From Bacteroidales bacterium (GTDB lineage Bacteria > Bacteroidota > Bacteroidia > Bacteroidales > WCHB1-69): 63,966 nucleotides of DNA. Location of the stretch: assembly GCA_017438945.1 (NCBI GenBank), contig JAFRUI010000012.1, positions 1 to 63,966 of the forward strand, read 5' to 3'. Within the stretch, counting starts at the first letter, position 1. Each line of letters opens with the position of its first letter. The notes below the pieces were generated by a model, which worked only from the letters and a program-made list of their open reading frames with translations, was not told where the DNA came from and ran no database searches. Below are positions 8,513-16,309 of this stretch, one piece after another. The position numbers were made by a program, and so were the translations under genes.

Positions 8513-9652
8513 TTACATTGCACATTCATCTAATTTGACCACCACCGCGTATTGCGTCTTTTCTGTGACGGGGTTTAGAACCATCGTGCCGGAAAACCAC
8601 AAACCGTTACGGCAGTGCATTTCCGTTTGTAGAGACGGGGCGCGCCCCGTCTCTACATTTCCGTGGACAATCCGGAACGTGCCCCGCGATTCGGGATGGC
8701 AATATCGTGCGTAGATGTCGTGCGCGGCCAGCCCCATCGTCTTCCGCAGGTTTACCTCCACGAAGGGATGCAGCTCGTATGCTCCATCTTCCTGATAAAC
8801 AAACATATCGACCCCGGCATCGCCGTTGTAGTGCGGCGCAATCTCCTGTTGCAGAAAATCGCTGACGAGCGACTGGACGGCAGCCAGTTCCTCTGTATCA
8901 ACATAGCGGGAAAGAGTCCGAAGAATCTCGGAATCCGGCATCAGCAGGTTGCCGCCGTAGCCGTAATGCTCGGTTTTGAAGAGCGAATAGCCCCGGAAGA
9001 GAACCTCCCCGTTCCGGCACTCGAACTCCATGGCAAAGTCCTGGACCACCGTGTATTGCTTTTCCGCCAGAATGCCGCCTTGCCGTTTCAGCACGCCGCC
9101 GCACTGCCGGAGCAGGGTAGGGGAGCACTCCCCGTGCGCGTAGAGGTGCCCGCGCCCGTTGCCTGAGTACGGCGACTTGAAAATCACGTCTTTCTTCTGA
9201 AGCACAAAATCCTCAACCTGTTGGATCTCCGTCAAGTATGACGGAGCCGAAGGTAGGCGTTCTGGATGAGGGTGCTTGTCGTGGAGGAACTCCATCGCCG
9301 CAATGGTGGTTTTGCGGTGCGCCAGCGCGCGGAGTTTCGACAGTTGTTCGTCTGTCGGCAGTAGCTTGTCCGGAACCCCGATGCGCTGCAACTGATAGAC
9401 CACCGCCGCGTTCCAGCCCCAAGGGGTTACCTTCGTGATGTGGTCCGCGTTCTCCAACGGAGCGAAATTCTTCTGGAACTCCTTCCCGAAAGGATGGTAA
9501 GTGTCCAACACAACCGCCTCATCCTCCGTTAGATACCGCATGAACGGCGCACAGTCGTAGGCGAACTGCGCCGCCGACCGCAACGCCACAAACTGCGGCT
9601 GGTTGTCCGCCAGCGCGTAGTCGTGTTCGGGGTTGAAGACCAAAAGTTCCAT
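8513..9652 (-). CDS. ATP-grasp-like protein, function unknown
   Basis: A 379-residue soluble protein with no signal peptide, starting MELLVFNPEHDYALA. Several segments fit an ATP-grasp fold: VIFKSPYSGNGRGH (a lysine and a glycine-rich loop for ATP, about residue 155), an acidic VVQDFAMEFECRNG strand, and near residue 300 ELHPFVEVNLRKTMG, where the E-x-N-x-R/K arrangement matches the metal- and phosphate-binding end of the fold. It is probably a ligase acting on a small carboxylate or peptide. Near the C-terminus it encodes a 28-bp perfect palindrome in frame. A TATTTTTG box lies about 40 bp upstream. Fold call moderate; substrate unknown. Confidence 0.65.
   Translation of the reverse strand: MELLVFNPEHDYALADNQPQFVALRSAAQFAYDCAPFMRYLTEDEAVVLDTYHPFGKEFQKNFAPLENADHITKVTPWGWNAAVVYQLQRIGVPDKLLPTDEQLSKLRALAHRKTTIAAMEFLHDKHPHPERLPSAPSYLTEIQQVEDFVLQKKDVIFKSPYSGNGRGHLYAHGECSPTLLRQCGGVLKRQGGILAEKQYTVVQDFAMEFECRNGEVLFRGYSLFKTEHYGYGGNLLMPDSEILRTLSRYVDTEELAAVQSLVSDFLQQEIAPHYNGDAGVDMFVYQEDGAYELHPFVEVNLRKTMGLAAHDIYARYCHPESRGTFRIVHGNVETGRAPSLQTEMHCRNGLWFSGTMVLNPVTEKTQYAVVVKLDECAM
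8629..8656. repeat. Perfect 28-bp palindrome ending in GTAGAGACG, inside a gene
   Basis: Each arm reads GTAGAGACGGGGCG. It encodes part of ...NVETGRAPSLQTE... in the minus-strand ATP-grasp-like protein. A 9-bp direct repeat, CATTTCCGT, flanks it at 8618-8626 and 8656-8664. The same GTAGAGACG ends occur on an intergenic hairpin at 11907-11939. Confidence 0.85.
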
Positions 9653-9692
9653 AATTCAATTGCCGCCGATATCCCATATGGAATACTGGCGG

Positions 9693-9700
9693 CAAAAATA
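9693..9700 (-). promoter_or_regulatory. Bacteroidota -7 box for the ATP-grasp-like gene
   Basis: TATTTTTG on the minus strand, 40 bp upstream of the ATG at 9652, within the 100-bp spacer after ccsBA. Confidence 0.6.
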
Positions 9701-9714
9701 CGATTTTTAGATTT

Positions 9715-9749
9715 CCTTAACCCTTAACCCTTAACCCTTAATCCTTAAC
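9715..9749 (-). repeat. Heptamer array, five CCTTAAC units
   Basis: Five consecutive units (four CCTTAAC, one CCTTAAT). The array begins 4 bp downstream of the ccsBA stop codon. In the sense of that gene the word is GTTAAGG, which contains TAA. Confidence 0.9.
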
Positions 9750-9753
9750 CCAT

Positions 9754-11817
9754 CTATGCGTAGCTATGCATCCCGCCCAGCAAGAAGTTCACCCCGAAAT
9801 AGGTGATCAGCACGCTGAGGAAGGCGATGATGCCGTAAATGTGGAAAAACATAGGTTTCTGGAACGATTTCCAAAGCGAGCTGTGCAGCGGGGCGGTGTA
9901 AACCAGCAGTGTGATGAGCGCCCAGACCTCCTTGGGGTCCCACGACCAGTAGTTGCCCCACGAGATGTTGGCCCACACCGCGCCGATGAAGATGCCCGCA
10001 GCGAGCAACGCCACGGCAGGGTAGAGCATGATTGTGCTGATGTCGCGCAAACGCTCCAGATATTGAGTGTTCGTCGGCTGCGTGAATCGGACTATCACCG
10101 CGCTGATGCCGTTCAGCATGATGAAGAACAACAGTGCGTAAGCGATCATGATGACCGTGACGTGCAGACTGAGCAGCGGCGACGAGAGTACTGGCATCAG
10201 GTGGGTGATGGGGGGATTGGATCCGCCCATCATCTGCACCAACAGCACGAAACCTGTCATCATCAGACCCGCCGGCAATGCCATCTCGTATTTTCTGCTC
10301 ATGAGCAAGGTGATGATACAGATGCTTAGCGCCAAGAGGTTCATGGAGTCGAAGCTGCCGGCCATCGGCACGTGCCCGCCGGCAATCCACCGCAGGATGA
10401 ACACCGTCGCCAAGAAGAGACAAAGCAATGACACCCAGATGGTTGCGATAATGCGGACGGGCTTGTGAAGCTTTCGCCCTTTTCCGAGGCAGATTAACGC
10501 CATCGCAAAACATATTAGTCCAAGGGTGATGGTCACCATGGCGAGCCATCGGCCGGCAGAGAGACGGTTGTAGAGCCGCTCGGCACGGTATTGCGACTTG
10601 GATTGTACTTGTCCGAGGGCGTGCTTCTCCTGATAGATTTTGGTTTTTTCGAAGACTTCGTTCAGCTCGTCGAAATTGCCCGTTACAGCATATTCTTTGC
10701 AGAGACTCATCTGTTTACGGATGAAAAGGTACTCGTCATCGGGAATGTCCAAGGGCAGCTCGTCATTTTGGGAGTACCAGGTCACTTGTCCGGCGCTGTC
10801 AGCGTGGGGGAAGATTTTCAACAATTGCGTGTTTTGCAACATGTTGATAATCTGTTTTTTCTCCTCGGCTTCACGGATTTTGTTCCGTTTCAGGTCGCGC
10901 TCAATTCTGGGTGTCGGCTCGTTTTGCCATTCGTCGGTGTAGAAGAGCCAGCCGCTGAAGACCTGCTCCGGGGTGTATCCTTTGTAACGGGCGCTGCCGT
11001 ACAGCTTGGTGGTGAAGTCTTTGGCGAGGGTCTGCAGCGGACAGACGCGGCCTTTGTACATCACGTACATCTGTCCCATCTTGTCGGCGCTCTCCCTCGG
11101 CAGGACGCTCGGTTTGTCGGCGGCTTTTGCAGGCAGGGCGGCGCACAGCGTCACGAGGATCAACAGCGCGGCGGTCTTGCTAGCGGTATTCCGTAAGAGC
11201 GTCCGGAACTGTCCGTTTCGCTCAACGAACAGCCCGATCAAGGCGATGAACAGCAGGATGTAACCCGCGTATGTCACTCCGACGCCCCAGGGGTCGTGTG
11301 CCACGGAAAGCACGGAGTTGCCCTCCTCGTCGTAGTCGCTCTGGTAAAAGCGGTAGTGGCGATGCTTCAGGATGTTGTTCATCGAGATTTTCGCGTCCGT
11401 GACCGTTCCGTTGTCGGAAATTTGGAGGTAGCTCACGAAATCCATCGGCGTGCGGGTGCCCGGGTAGGTCTCCACTTCGAAACGGTCGAGGATGAGCGAG
11501 AAGGGAAGTCTCGCATCGTGGGTGTCGCCGTGTTTTTCGATGGAGAAGCTACTGACGGGTTTTCCAGGTGCGAGGGTCATCTCGCCGTGCTGTCCAGTGG
11601 TCATTGTCAGCAGGGCGCCGAGCAGGATGAGCAGCACGGAGAAGTGCAGGGCGCAGATGACTGGCCGTTGCCAGCTTTTGCGCGTGATCATCATGACCAG
11701 CATTCCGATGGCCAGCAATGCCCACAGGGACACGAACCACCAGCTGCCATAGACGTGGCTCAGTGCATATTCATTGCCGTGGAATTTCTCCACGATGGTG
11801 CCCGCCGCCATCGCCAC
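9754..11817 (-). CDS. ccsBA: Cytochrome c biogenesis protein, CcsB(ResB)-CcsA fusion
   Basis: At least 687 residues. This integral membrane synthetase exports haem and attaches it to CXXCH motifs of c-type cytochromes (System II). The N-terminal part is ResB/CcsB-like, with a periplasmic beta-rich domain. The C-terminal third is CcsA-like, with several membrane helices and the haem-handling signature WGNYWSWDPKEVW near residue 625, plus histidines in HVPMAG, HVTVIM and LHSSLW. GTG at 11817 is the first standard start, but the frame stays open upstream and adds IIPLRHLLSSLLIALIV, which completes the first membrane helix. The true start may therefore be a rare ATT near 11862-11865. It lies downstream of a di-haem oxidoreductase gene that needs such haem attachment. 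Confidence 0.88.
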   Translation of the reverse strand: MAMAAGTIVEKFHGNEYALSHVYGSWWFVSLWALLAIGMLVMMITRKSWQRPVICALHFSVLLILLGALLTMTTGQHGEMTLAPGKPVSSFSIEKHGDTHDARLPFSLILDRFEVETYPGTRTPMDFVSYLQISDNGTVTDAKISMNNILKHRHYRFYQSDYDEEGNSVLSVAHDPWGVGVTYAGYILLFIALIGLFVERNGQFRTLLRNTASKTAALLILVTLCAALPAKAADKPSVLPRESADKMGQMYVMYKGRVCPLQTLAKDFTTKLYGSARYKGYTPEQVFSGWLFYTDEWQNEPTPRIERDLKRNKIREAEEKKQIINMLQNTQLLKIFPHADSAGQVTWYSQNDELPLDIPDDEYLFIRKQMSLCKEYAVTGNFDELNEVFEKTKIYQEKHALGQVQSKSQYRAERLYNRLSAGRWLAMVTITLGLICFAMALICLGKGRKLHKPVRIIATIWVSLLCLFLATVFILRWIAGGHVPMAGSFDSMNLLALSICIITLLMSRKYEMALPAGLMMTGFVLLVQMMGGSNPPITHLMPVLSSPLLSLHVTVIMIAYALLFFIMLNGISAVIVRFTQPTNTQYLERLRDISTIMLYPAVALLAAGIFIGAVWANISWGNYWSWDPKEVWALITLLVYTAPLHSSLWKSFQKPMFFHIYGIIAFLSVLITYFGVNFLLGGMHSYA

Positions 11818-11906
11818 GATCAGGGCGATGAGGAGGGAGGAGAGGAGGTGACGGAGGGGAATAATAAAATTAAGAATTAAGAAAAGATTGCAAAAATAGG
11901 AAAAAT

Positions 11907-11939
11907 GTAGAGACGCAATGCATTACGTTGCGTCTCTAC
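11907..11939. repeat. Intergenic hairpin with GTAGAGACG ends
   Basis: GTAGAGACGCAA pairs with TTGCGTCTCTAC around a 9-nt loop. It lies between the di-haem oxidoreductase and ccsBA and shares its terminal 9 bp with the palindrome inside the gene at 8513. Confidence 0.75.
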
Positions 11940-11960
11940 GGTGACATTATCGGTTGGCTT

Positions 11961-12016
11961 CAATAACCCATAACCAATAACCCATAACCAATAACCCATA
12001 ACCAATAACCCATAAC
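11961..12016 (+). repeat. Four perfect copies of a 14-bp unit (two heptamers)
   Basis: The unit CAATAAC-CCATAAC is repeated four times without a mismatch, ending 2 bp from the di-haem oxidoreductase stop codon. The plus strand has TAA in every frame; in the sense of that gene the word carries no stop. Confidence 0.95.
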
Positions 12017-12018
12017 CA

Positions 12019-13578
12019 TTAAATAGCATTGATGAATTTGACGACGGCGTCGCGGTCTTCTTTGCTGAGGTTACGGAATTTCTCGACGGTCCAGCGGGCG
12101 TCGCTTTGGGCGCTGCCGTGCCACATGATGGCCTCGATGACGTTGCGGGCGCGGCAGTCATGCAGACGGTCGCTGGAGCCGGTGCAGATGGCGGAGAGCC
12201 CGCGGCCCCAAAGCGGGGTGGTCCGGCACCAACCCGTGCGGATGTCGTTCTTCATGCAAAGACGGTGCTGCACCATATCGGTGTAAGGCCATATCTTCTG
12301 GTTGGGATAACGCGGCAGACGGCTGTCGCCCGTGGTGAAGAAGCCGTTGGGGTCGGTGAAGCGGTCGGGACCGGTGGTCCAGCTGGGACGGTGGCAGGTG
12401 GCGCATCCGATTTCGCGGAAGATCTTGCGGCCCTTCTGCACCTCCTCGTCTTTGAGGTTACGGGCGGCGGGCACGGCCAAACCGCGGTGCCACACCATCA
12501 GGTTGACGTAGTCGTCATTGCTCATTTCGGCGGGCAATTCTTTGCTCATCAGATAGTTGTAGATATCGGTCTCGGGATTTCCCGTCTTGTTGTATTCAGG
12601 GAAATAGGTGTAGAATTCGGCTTGCACCTGCGGGTCTTGCGAAGCCACGCGGGCGTAGGTCTCGGTCATGTAGTGGTAGCGACGGTCGCCACGAGTCACG
12701 TTGGTGATATTCCAGATGGCGTTGGCGCCGGGACCGTCCTGCAGCGGACCGCGGGAGCAGGCGTAGGTGAAGCGTTTCGGATGGTTAGTCTTGCCGTAAA
12801 GTCCAGTGGGTGCCCAGTCGGTGCCGGCCCACATAGCCGGGTTCAGATTCGCGCCGGCCATCGACTCACGCAGGTATTGCGCCTTCAGCGAGTCGTCGGG
12901 GATGGCATCCAACAGTCCGGTGCCATAAATGCCGATGGTTGATTCCAGACGCACAATCTCGCTGCCGTAAGGGATCTGCACCCCGTTGGATACCAGCGGG
13001 ACGTAGTACGCCGAGGCGGGAATGTAAACTTCTGGATAAATCAGACTGTAAGTTTCACCATCGGGGAAGCGGTTGCCCCATTCATCCACGTAGTCTAGCC
13101 AGTTGATCTGGATTTGGCTCTCGTCGATGGGCGCCTTGAAGGGCGGCACGGCTTTGGTCTGCGGCATGCCCGTGAGCGAACTCACGTAGTTGTCGTTCTG
13201 GTCGGTGACCACCAGCAGGTAACCGTTGCCCCAGTCGCCGGCGGCGTAGCGGTCCATGCGCTTGCCGTGGCCGTAGCCCGGGTGACAGGCGATGCATGAG
13301 CTGCGGATGTAGAGCGGTCCCAAGCCGTTGAACGGCGGCGTGTTGATGTTGAAGTCGCGCTCAAAGAGGTATTCGCCGTACTTGAACGCGGCAATGTCGG
13401 TGACCGCCGGGGCGGGGTCCTCGTAGGCGGACGACGAATTGTTAAACGTTGTTCCCAGTTTTCCTCCGGCGTAAGTCTCTTCCTCAATCCAAGACATTTC
13501 GTCGTTTTCGGGTCTGTGGCAGCCCGCCATCATGATGAATGCCAAAACGATGATAAAAATGTTTTCTATCTTATTCAT
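12019..13578 (-). CDS. Di-haem c-type cytochrome oxidoreductase lipoprotein (DHOR/DUF1111 family)
   Basis: 519 residues. A lipobox (MAGC, Cys 20) anchors it to a membrane. Two haem attachment motifs are visible, CIACH at 95-99 and CATCH at 392-396. The C-terminal RTTPLWGRGLSAI, RLHDCRARNVIEAIMWHG segment is the signature of the di-haem oxidoreductase family (the usual LHDGRA reads LHDCRA here). Members of this family are often found beside imelysin proteins in iron-responsive clusters. Here an imelysin gene and a porin gene lie just upstream on the same strand, and a cytochrome c assembly gene just downstream. A periplasm-facing redox role in iron or haem acquisition is inferred. The natural electron partner is unknown. 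Confidence 0.88.
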   Translation of the reverse strand: MNKIENIFIIVLAFIMMAGCHRPENDEMSWIEEETYAGGKLGTTFNNSSSAYEDPAPAVTDIAAFKYGEYLFERDFNINTPPFNGLGPLYIRSSCIACHPGYGHGKRMDRYAAGDWGNGYLLVVTDQNDNYVSSLTGMPQTKAVPPFKAPIDESQIQINWLDYVDEWGNRFPDGETYSLIYPEVYIPASAYYVPLVSNGVQIPYGSEIVRLESTIGIYGTGLLDAIPDDSLKAQYLRESMAGANLNPAMWAGTDWAPTGLYGKTNHPKRFTYACSRGPLQDGPGANAIWNITNVTRGDRRYHYMTETYARVASQDPQVQAEFYTYFPEYNKTGNPETDIYNYLMSKELPAEMSNDDYVNLMVWHRGLAVPAARNLKDEEVQKGRKIFREIGCATCHRPSWTTGPDRFTDPNGFFTTGDSRLPRYPNQKIWPYTDMVQHRLCMKNDIRTGWCRTTPLWGRGLSAICTGSSDRLHDCRARNVIEAIMWHGSAQSDARWTVEKFRNLSKEDRDAVVKFINAI

Positions 13579-13615
13579 AATGCTAATTACAAAGATTATA
13601 CAATTGTTAATGCTC

Positions 13616-13650
13616 TACCGAGCTCTTGCCCCTTCGGGGCCGCTTAAGGA
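13616..13650 (-). repeat. Composite palindromic element, module A only (copy 2)
   Basis: A GCCCC-TTC-GGGGC hairpin flanked by TACCGAGCTCTT and CCGCTTAAGGA, in the spacer between the imelysin and di-haem oxidoreductase genes. The 17.7-kb copy has almost the same flanks. Confidence 0.75.
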
Positions 13651-13653
13651 ATA

Positions 13654-13681
13654 ATTCTTAATTCTTAATTCTAAATTATTC
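13654..13681 (-). repeat. Heptamer array (ATTCTTA) containing the imelysin stop codon
   Basis: The units read ATTCTTA, ATTCTTA, ATTCTAA and ATTATTC. In the sense of the upstream gene the word TAAGAAT carries TAA. The gene's stop triplet (13676-13678) lies in the fourth unit. Confidence 0.85.
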
Positions 13682-14821
13682 CTCGTATGTTCTCAAAGCA
13701 TCGTTGACTTTTGACAGCACATCATCGAGGTTCTGGCATGCTTCGATAGCTTCGCCATTGGCGGGGTTGGTGTAGTTCTGCACGAACGGGCGCGGCATGG
13801 CGTTGATTTTCTCCAATGCGGTGTTGATGGCTTCCTCCACCTCGTTGTCGAGGGCTTTGTCCATCTTCTTGACGTAGGCGTGCAGGGAGAGCTTGTCGTT
13901 GCGCTGGCCTTCGATGCCGCCGTAGTAGGCGTTCTGGATGCTGAGGATGTTGTCGTAGAAGTCCTCAATGGATTTCTGGCTGTAAGGAGACTCGATGTAG
14001 TTGGCGTCTTCGCCGTTGTAGGGTTTGCCGATTTTGGAGGTGCCCACTTCGTCGGCGATGGTCTTGCAGCCATCGACGATGGCCATGAGACCGCTCACGG
14101 AGCTGGCGTAGGTGCTGCCGGGATTGCCGGCCTTTTTGAGGTTGTCACCGTAGCTGTAGCTGCCTCCGTTGACGGTGGTGTTGAGCTCCAGCTCTTCCAC
14201 TTTGTCGCGGTGCGACTTCGGAGCGGCGTCACCGATCCAGCTCACCTCGAGTTGGAAGCAGCGGTTGCGCAGGTCGCCGGCCACGGCCACGGCATATACC
14301 ATCTGCGTCTCGGTGATTTCGCTGGCATTGCGCACTTGTCCGTTGTGGAAGAGGATGTACTCGATGCCGTGGAATCCGAGCAGGGCGTTGCCGAGCTGCT
14401 CGCCGGCTACCACATCGCCGTCCTCACCGGCCAAAACGGCCAGCATGTTCGGACTGCTCATCAGGTTGTTGAAGGCATCCACATCCAACGGCCATGAGTC
14501 GATGTGCGGGTCGATGCCGAAGTCGTTGGCGGCTCCGAAGAGGAAGGCCTCGCTCTTCTCCCACCAGGCGCGGGCGTTCAGGAAGGTCTCGCACACCTTG
14601 TTCAGGTCGCTCTGCGAATGGCTGCTCTGGAAGGTCTTCAACTCGTTGACCAGTTGGTCGGCGTAGTTGGCCAGGTTGGTGTACGTGGGCGCTACGGTGT
14701 GGTCCACATATTGTTCGATGACGGCGGCCTGCTTCTCGTTGACCAGCTCGCCGTTGCCGTGATTGCATCCCACGCTCAGGAATGCGATTGCCACCATTGT
14801 GGCGATGATTGATTTTTTCAT
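13676..14821 (-). CDS. Imelysin-family lipoprotein (iron-regulated, M75-like)
   Basis: 381 residues with a lipobox (SVGC, Cys 19). The imelysin fold is recognisable from the early helices (WWEKSEAFLFGAANDFGIDPHIDSW) and from the family GxHxxE motif in GFHGIEYILF. Imelysins are envelope proteins of iron-uptake loci; the peptidase label is historical and catalysis is doubtful. The start ATG overlaps the TGA of the upstream porin gene by 4 bp (ATGA), indicating translational coupling. The di-haem oxidoreductase follows after about 100 bp of repeats. The stop codon lies inside an ATTCTTA heptamer array. Confidence 0.9.
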   Translation of the reverse strand: MKKSIIATMVAIAFLSVGCNHGNGELVNEKQAAVIEQYVDHTVAPTYTNLANYADQLVNELKTFQSSHSQSDLNKVCETFLNARAWWEKSEAFLFGAANDFGIDPHIDSWPLDVDAFNNLMSSPNMLAVLAGEDGDVVAGEQLGNALLGFHGIEYILFHNGQVRNASEITETQMVYAVAVAGDLRNRCFQLEVSWIGDAAPKSHRDKVEELELNTTVNGGSYSYGDNLKKAGNPGSTYASSVSGLMAIVDGCKTIADEVGTSKIGKPYNGEDANYIESPYSQKSIEDFYDNILSIQNAYYGGIEGQRNDKLSLHAYVKKMDKALDNEVEEAINTALEKINAMPRPFVQNYTNPANGEAIEACQNLDDVLSKVNDALRTYEE

Positions 14822-16167
14822 ATCTGTTTGGTTTTATAAAAGTCATGATGGAAGAATCCTGCCCAGGTGATGCCGAGGGCGCACCAGGGCTCGGGGTTAT
14901 ACTGCGACTTCAGCAGCCGCACGCCGCCTTCGGCCTTGATGATGATCTCCTTGATGGGACTGTAGTTGAGGCCGCCGCTCACGCAATGACGGTCGCTCCA
15001 AGCATAGTCGGTCATGTTGTGGCCGGGAATGTAGGAGTCGTAGTATTCGTAATGGGCGAAGACGTAGAGCTTGTGACGGTCCATCTTCGGATTTTTGTGA
15101 TGATGGAAGACGTCGTAGCCGATCTCGCCGCCTGCGCTCCAAGCCGCCTGTCCTACAAGGGTCTGCGGGTAGGGCGCTTGCGAGCTGTGGGGTAGGGTGG
15201 AGTTATAGACGGAAATCAGCTCGCAGTCACTGAGGTGGCCGTAGAGACCGCTGCCGCGCAGCACGAGTCCGCCGGTCTTGTATCTGAAGTCCAAACCGCC
15301 GATGACCACCGTGCCGCGCACGTCCGCGTAACGTGAGGAGCCCTCGTCGGTGATGATGTCGTTGCGGAAGGTGTTGCCCACGAAGCCGCTGACGCCGATG
15401 TGCAGCCCTTTGACGCTGTAGTTATCGACACGGGCGGCCACGGCCAACTTGTTGGCGACACGGAACTCGTAGGGCGATGCCGAACCGTCGTGCGCCCAGC
15501 CGGAAACGCTGAACATGCTGGAGTTGAGCGACGGGATGAGCATCACGTCGTAACGCCAGCCCTTGATGCGGCCCCACACCTCAATGCCGGTCTCGTGCCA
15601 TGTGCAGGGAAGGATGGTGTTCTCGCCCTCGGGACGATAGACCCCGAAGAACTCGTTGGGCAGGTGGGCGTTGTTGGTGCCCCCGACCGGCACGACGATG
15701 TGGCCGGCACGGATGTTCATCTTCCCGTCCCAGAAGGCCTTCTGTAACCAGAACTGCTCCAGGGCGACCTCGCCGCCGCGCTCAATCTCTTTCTCGAACT
15801 CGCCGGTCTCCTCGGCCTCCACCTCCACGGCCGACTCGGTGCCGCCGTGCTCGAACTCGATTTCCGTGTTGAAACTCCAGCCGTGACCGAAATCATAACC
15901 TAACATGATGACGGCGTGCGGCAAATCCACACGCCCGTGACCTTTGGAGTTGGCGTAGTTGGCTGCGTGTGAGTAACGGAAAACATTGTCGCTGAAGAAA
16001 TTGTATTTATAGACAGCTTCTCCGTAACCACCAATAGTGAGCGTGCCCAAAGATTTCCCTTTCGAAGAGTTCTCAACCTTTGAAGTGTCTGCACTCTGTT
16101 GGGCAGTAATTGTTTGTAAACCAAAGAATAAAATACCTGCTAATGCGAGTAATGCCTTTCTGCTCAT
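14818..16167 (-). CDS. Outer membrane porin-like barrel of the imelysin cluster
   Basis: 449 residues from the ATG at 16167; an ATG two codons earlier is possible. The signal peptide ends QTITA|Q. The mature chain starts with GTLTIGGYGEAVYKYNF, a common first barrel strand, and continues as alternating strands with charged loops. An acidic loop near residues 120-140 (EVEAEETGEFEKEIERGG) could bind cations. It is first in the cluster and overlaps the imelysin gene by 4 bp, so it probably forms the outer membrane route of that system. A near-consensus CACTTTTG lies at 16188-16195 on the minus strand. Substrate, perhaps iron or haem, is inferred from neighbours only. Confidence 0.75.
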   Translation of the reverse strand: MSRKALLALAGILFFGLQTITAQQSADTSKVENSSKGKSLGTLTIGGYGEAVYKYNFFSDNVFRYSHAANYANSKGHGRVDLPHAVIMLGYDFGHGWSFNTEIEFEHGGTESAVEVEAEETGEFEKEIERGGEVALEQFWLQKAFWDGKMNIRAGHIVVPVGGTNNAHLPNEFFGVYRPEGENTILPCTWHETGIEVWGRIKGWRYDVMLIPSLNSSMFSVSGWAHDGSASPYEFRVANKLAVAARVDNYSVKGLHIGVSGFVGNTFRNDIITDEGSSRYADVRGTVVIGGLDFRYKTGGLVLRGSGLYGHLSDCELISVYNSTLPHSSQAPYPQTLVGQAAWSAGGEIGYDVFHHHKNPKMDRHKLYVFAHYEYYDSYIPGHNMTDYAWSDRHCVSGGLNYSPIKEIIIKAEGGVRLLKSQYNPEPWCALGITWAGFFHHDFYKTKQI

Positions 16168-16309
16168 GAACACTTGATTTTATGCAGCAAAAGTGCAAAA
16201 CTCACCCCAGTCGCGATATACCTAAAAATGATGATTCGAGGCGTGGGGAATAATGATTAATGAGGATGTGAAGAAGCTAGATACGACGGGGATTTTCGGC
16301 TTGTGGGGA

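Noticed and set aside
15600-15872. Arginine- and proline-rich plus-strand frame
   Set aside because: It is an antisense shadow of the porin gene in a G/C-rich stretch.
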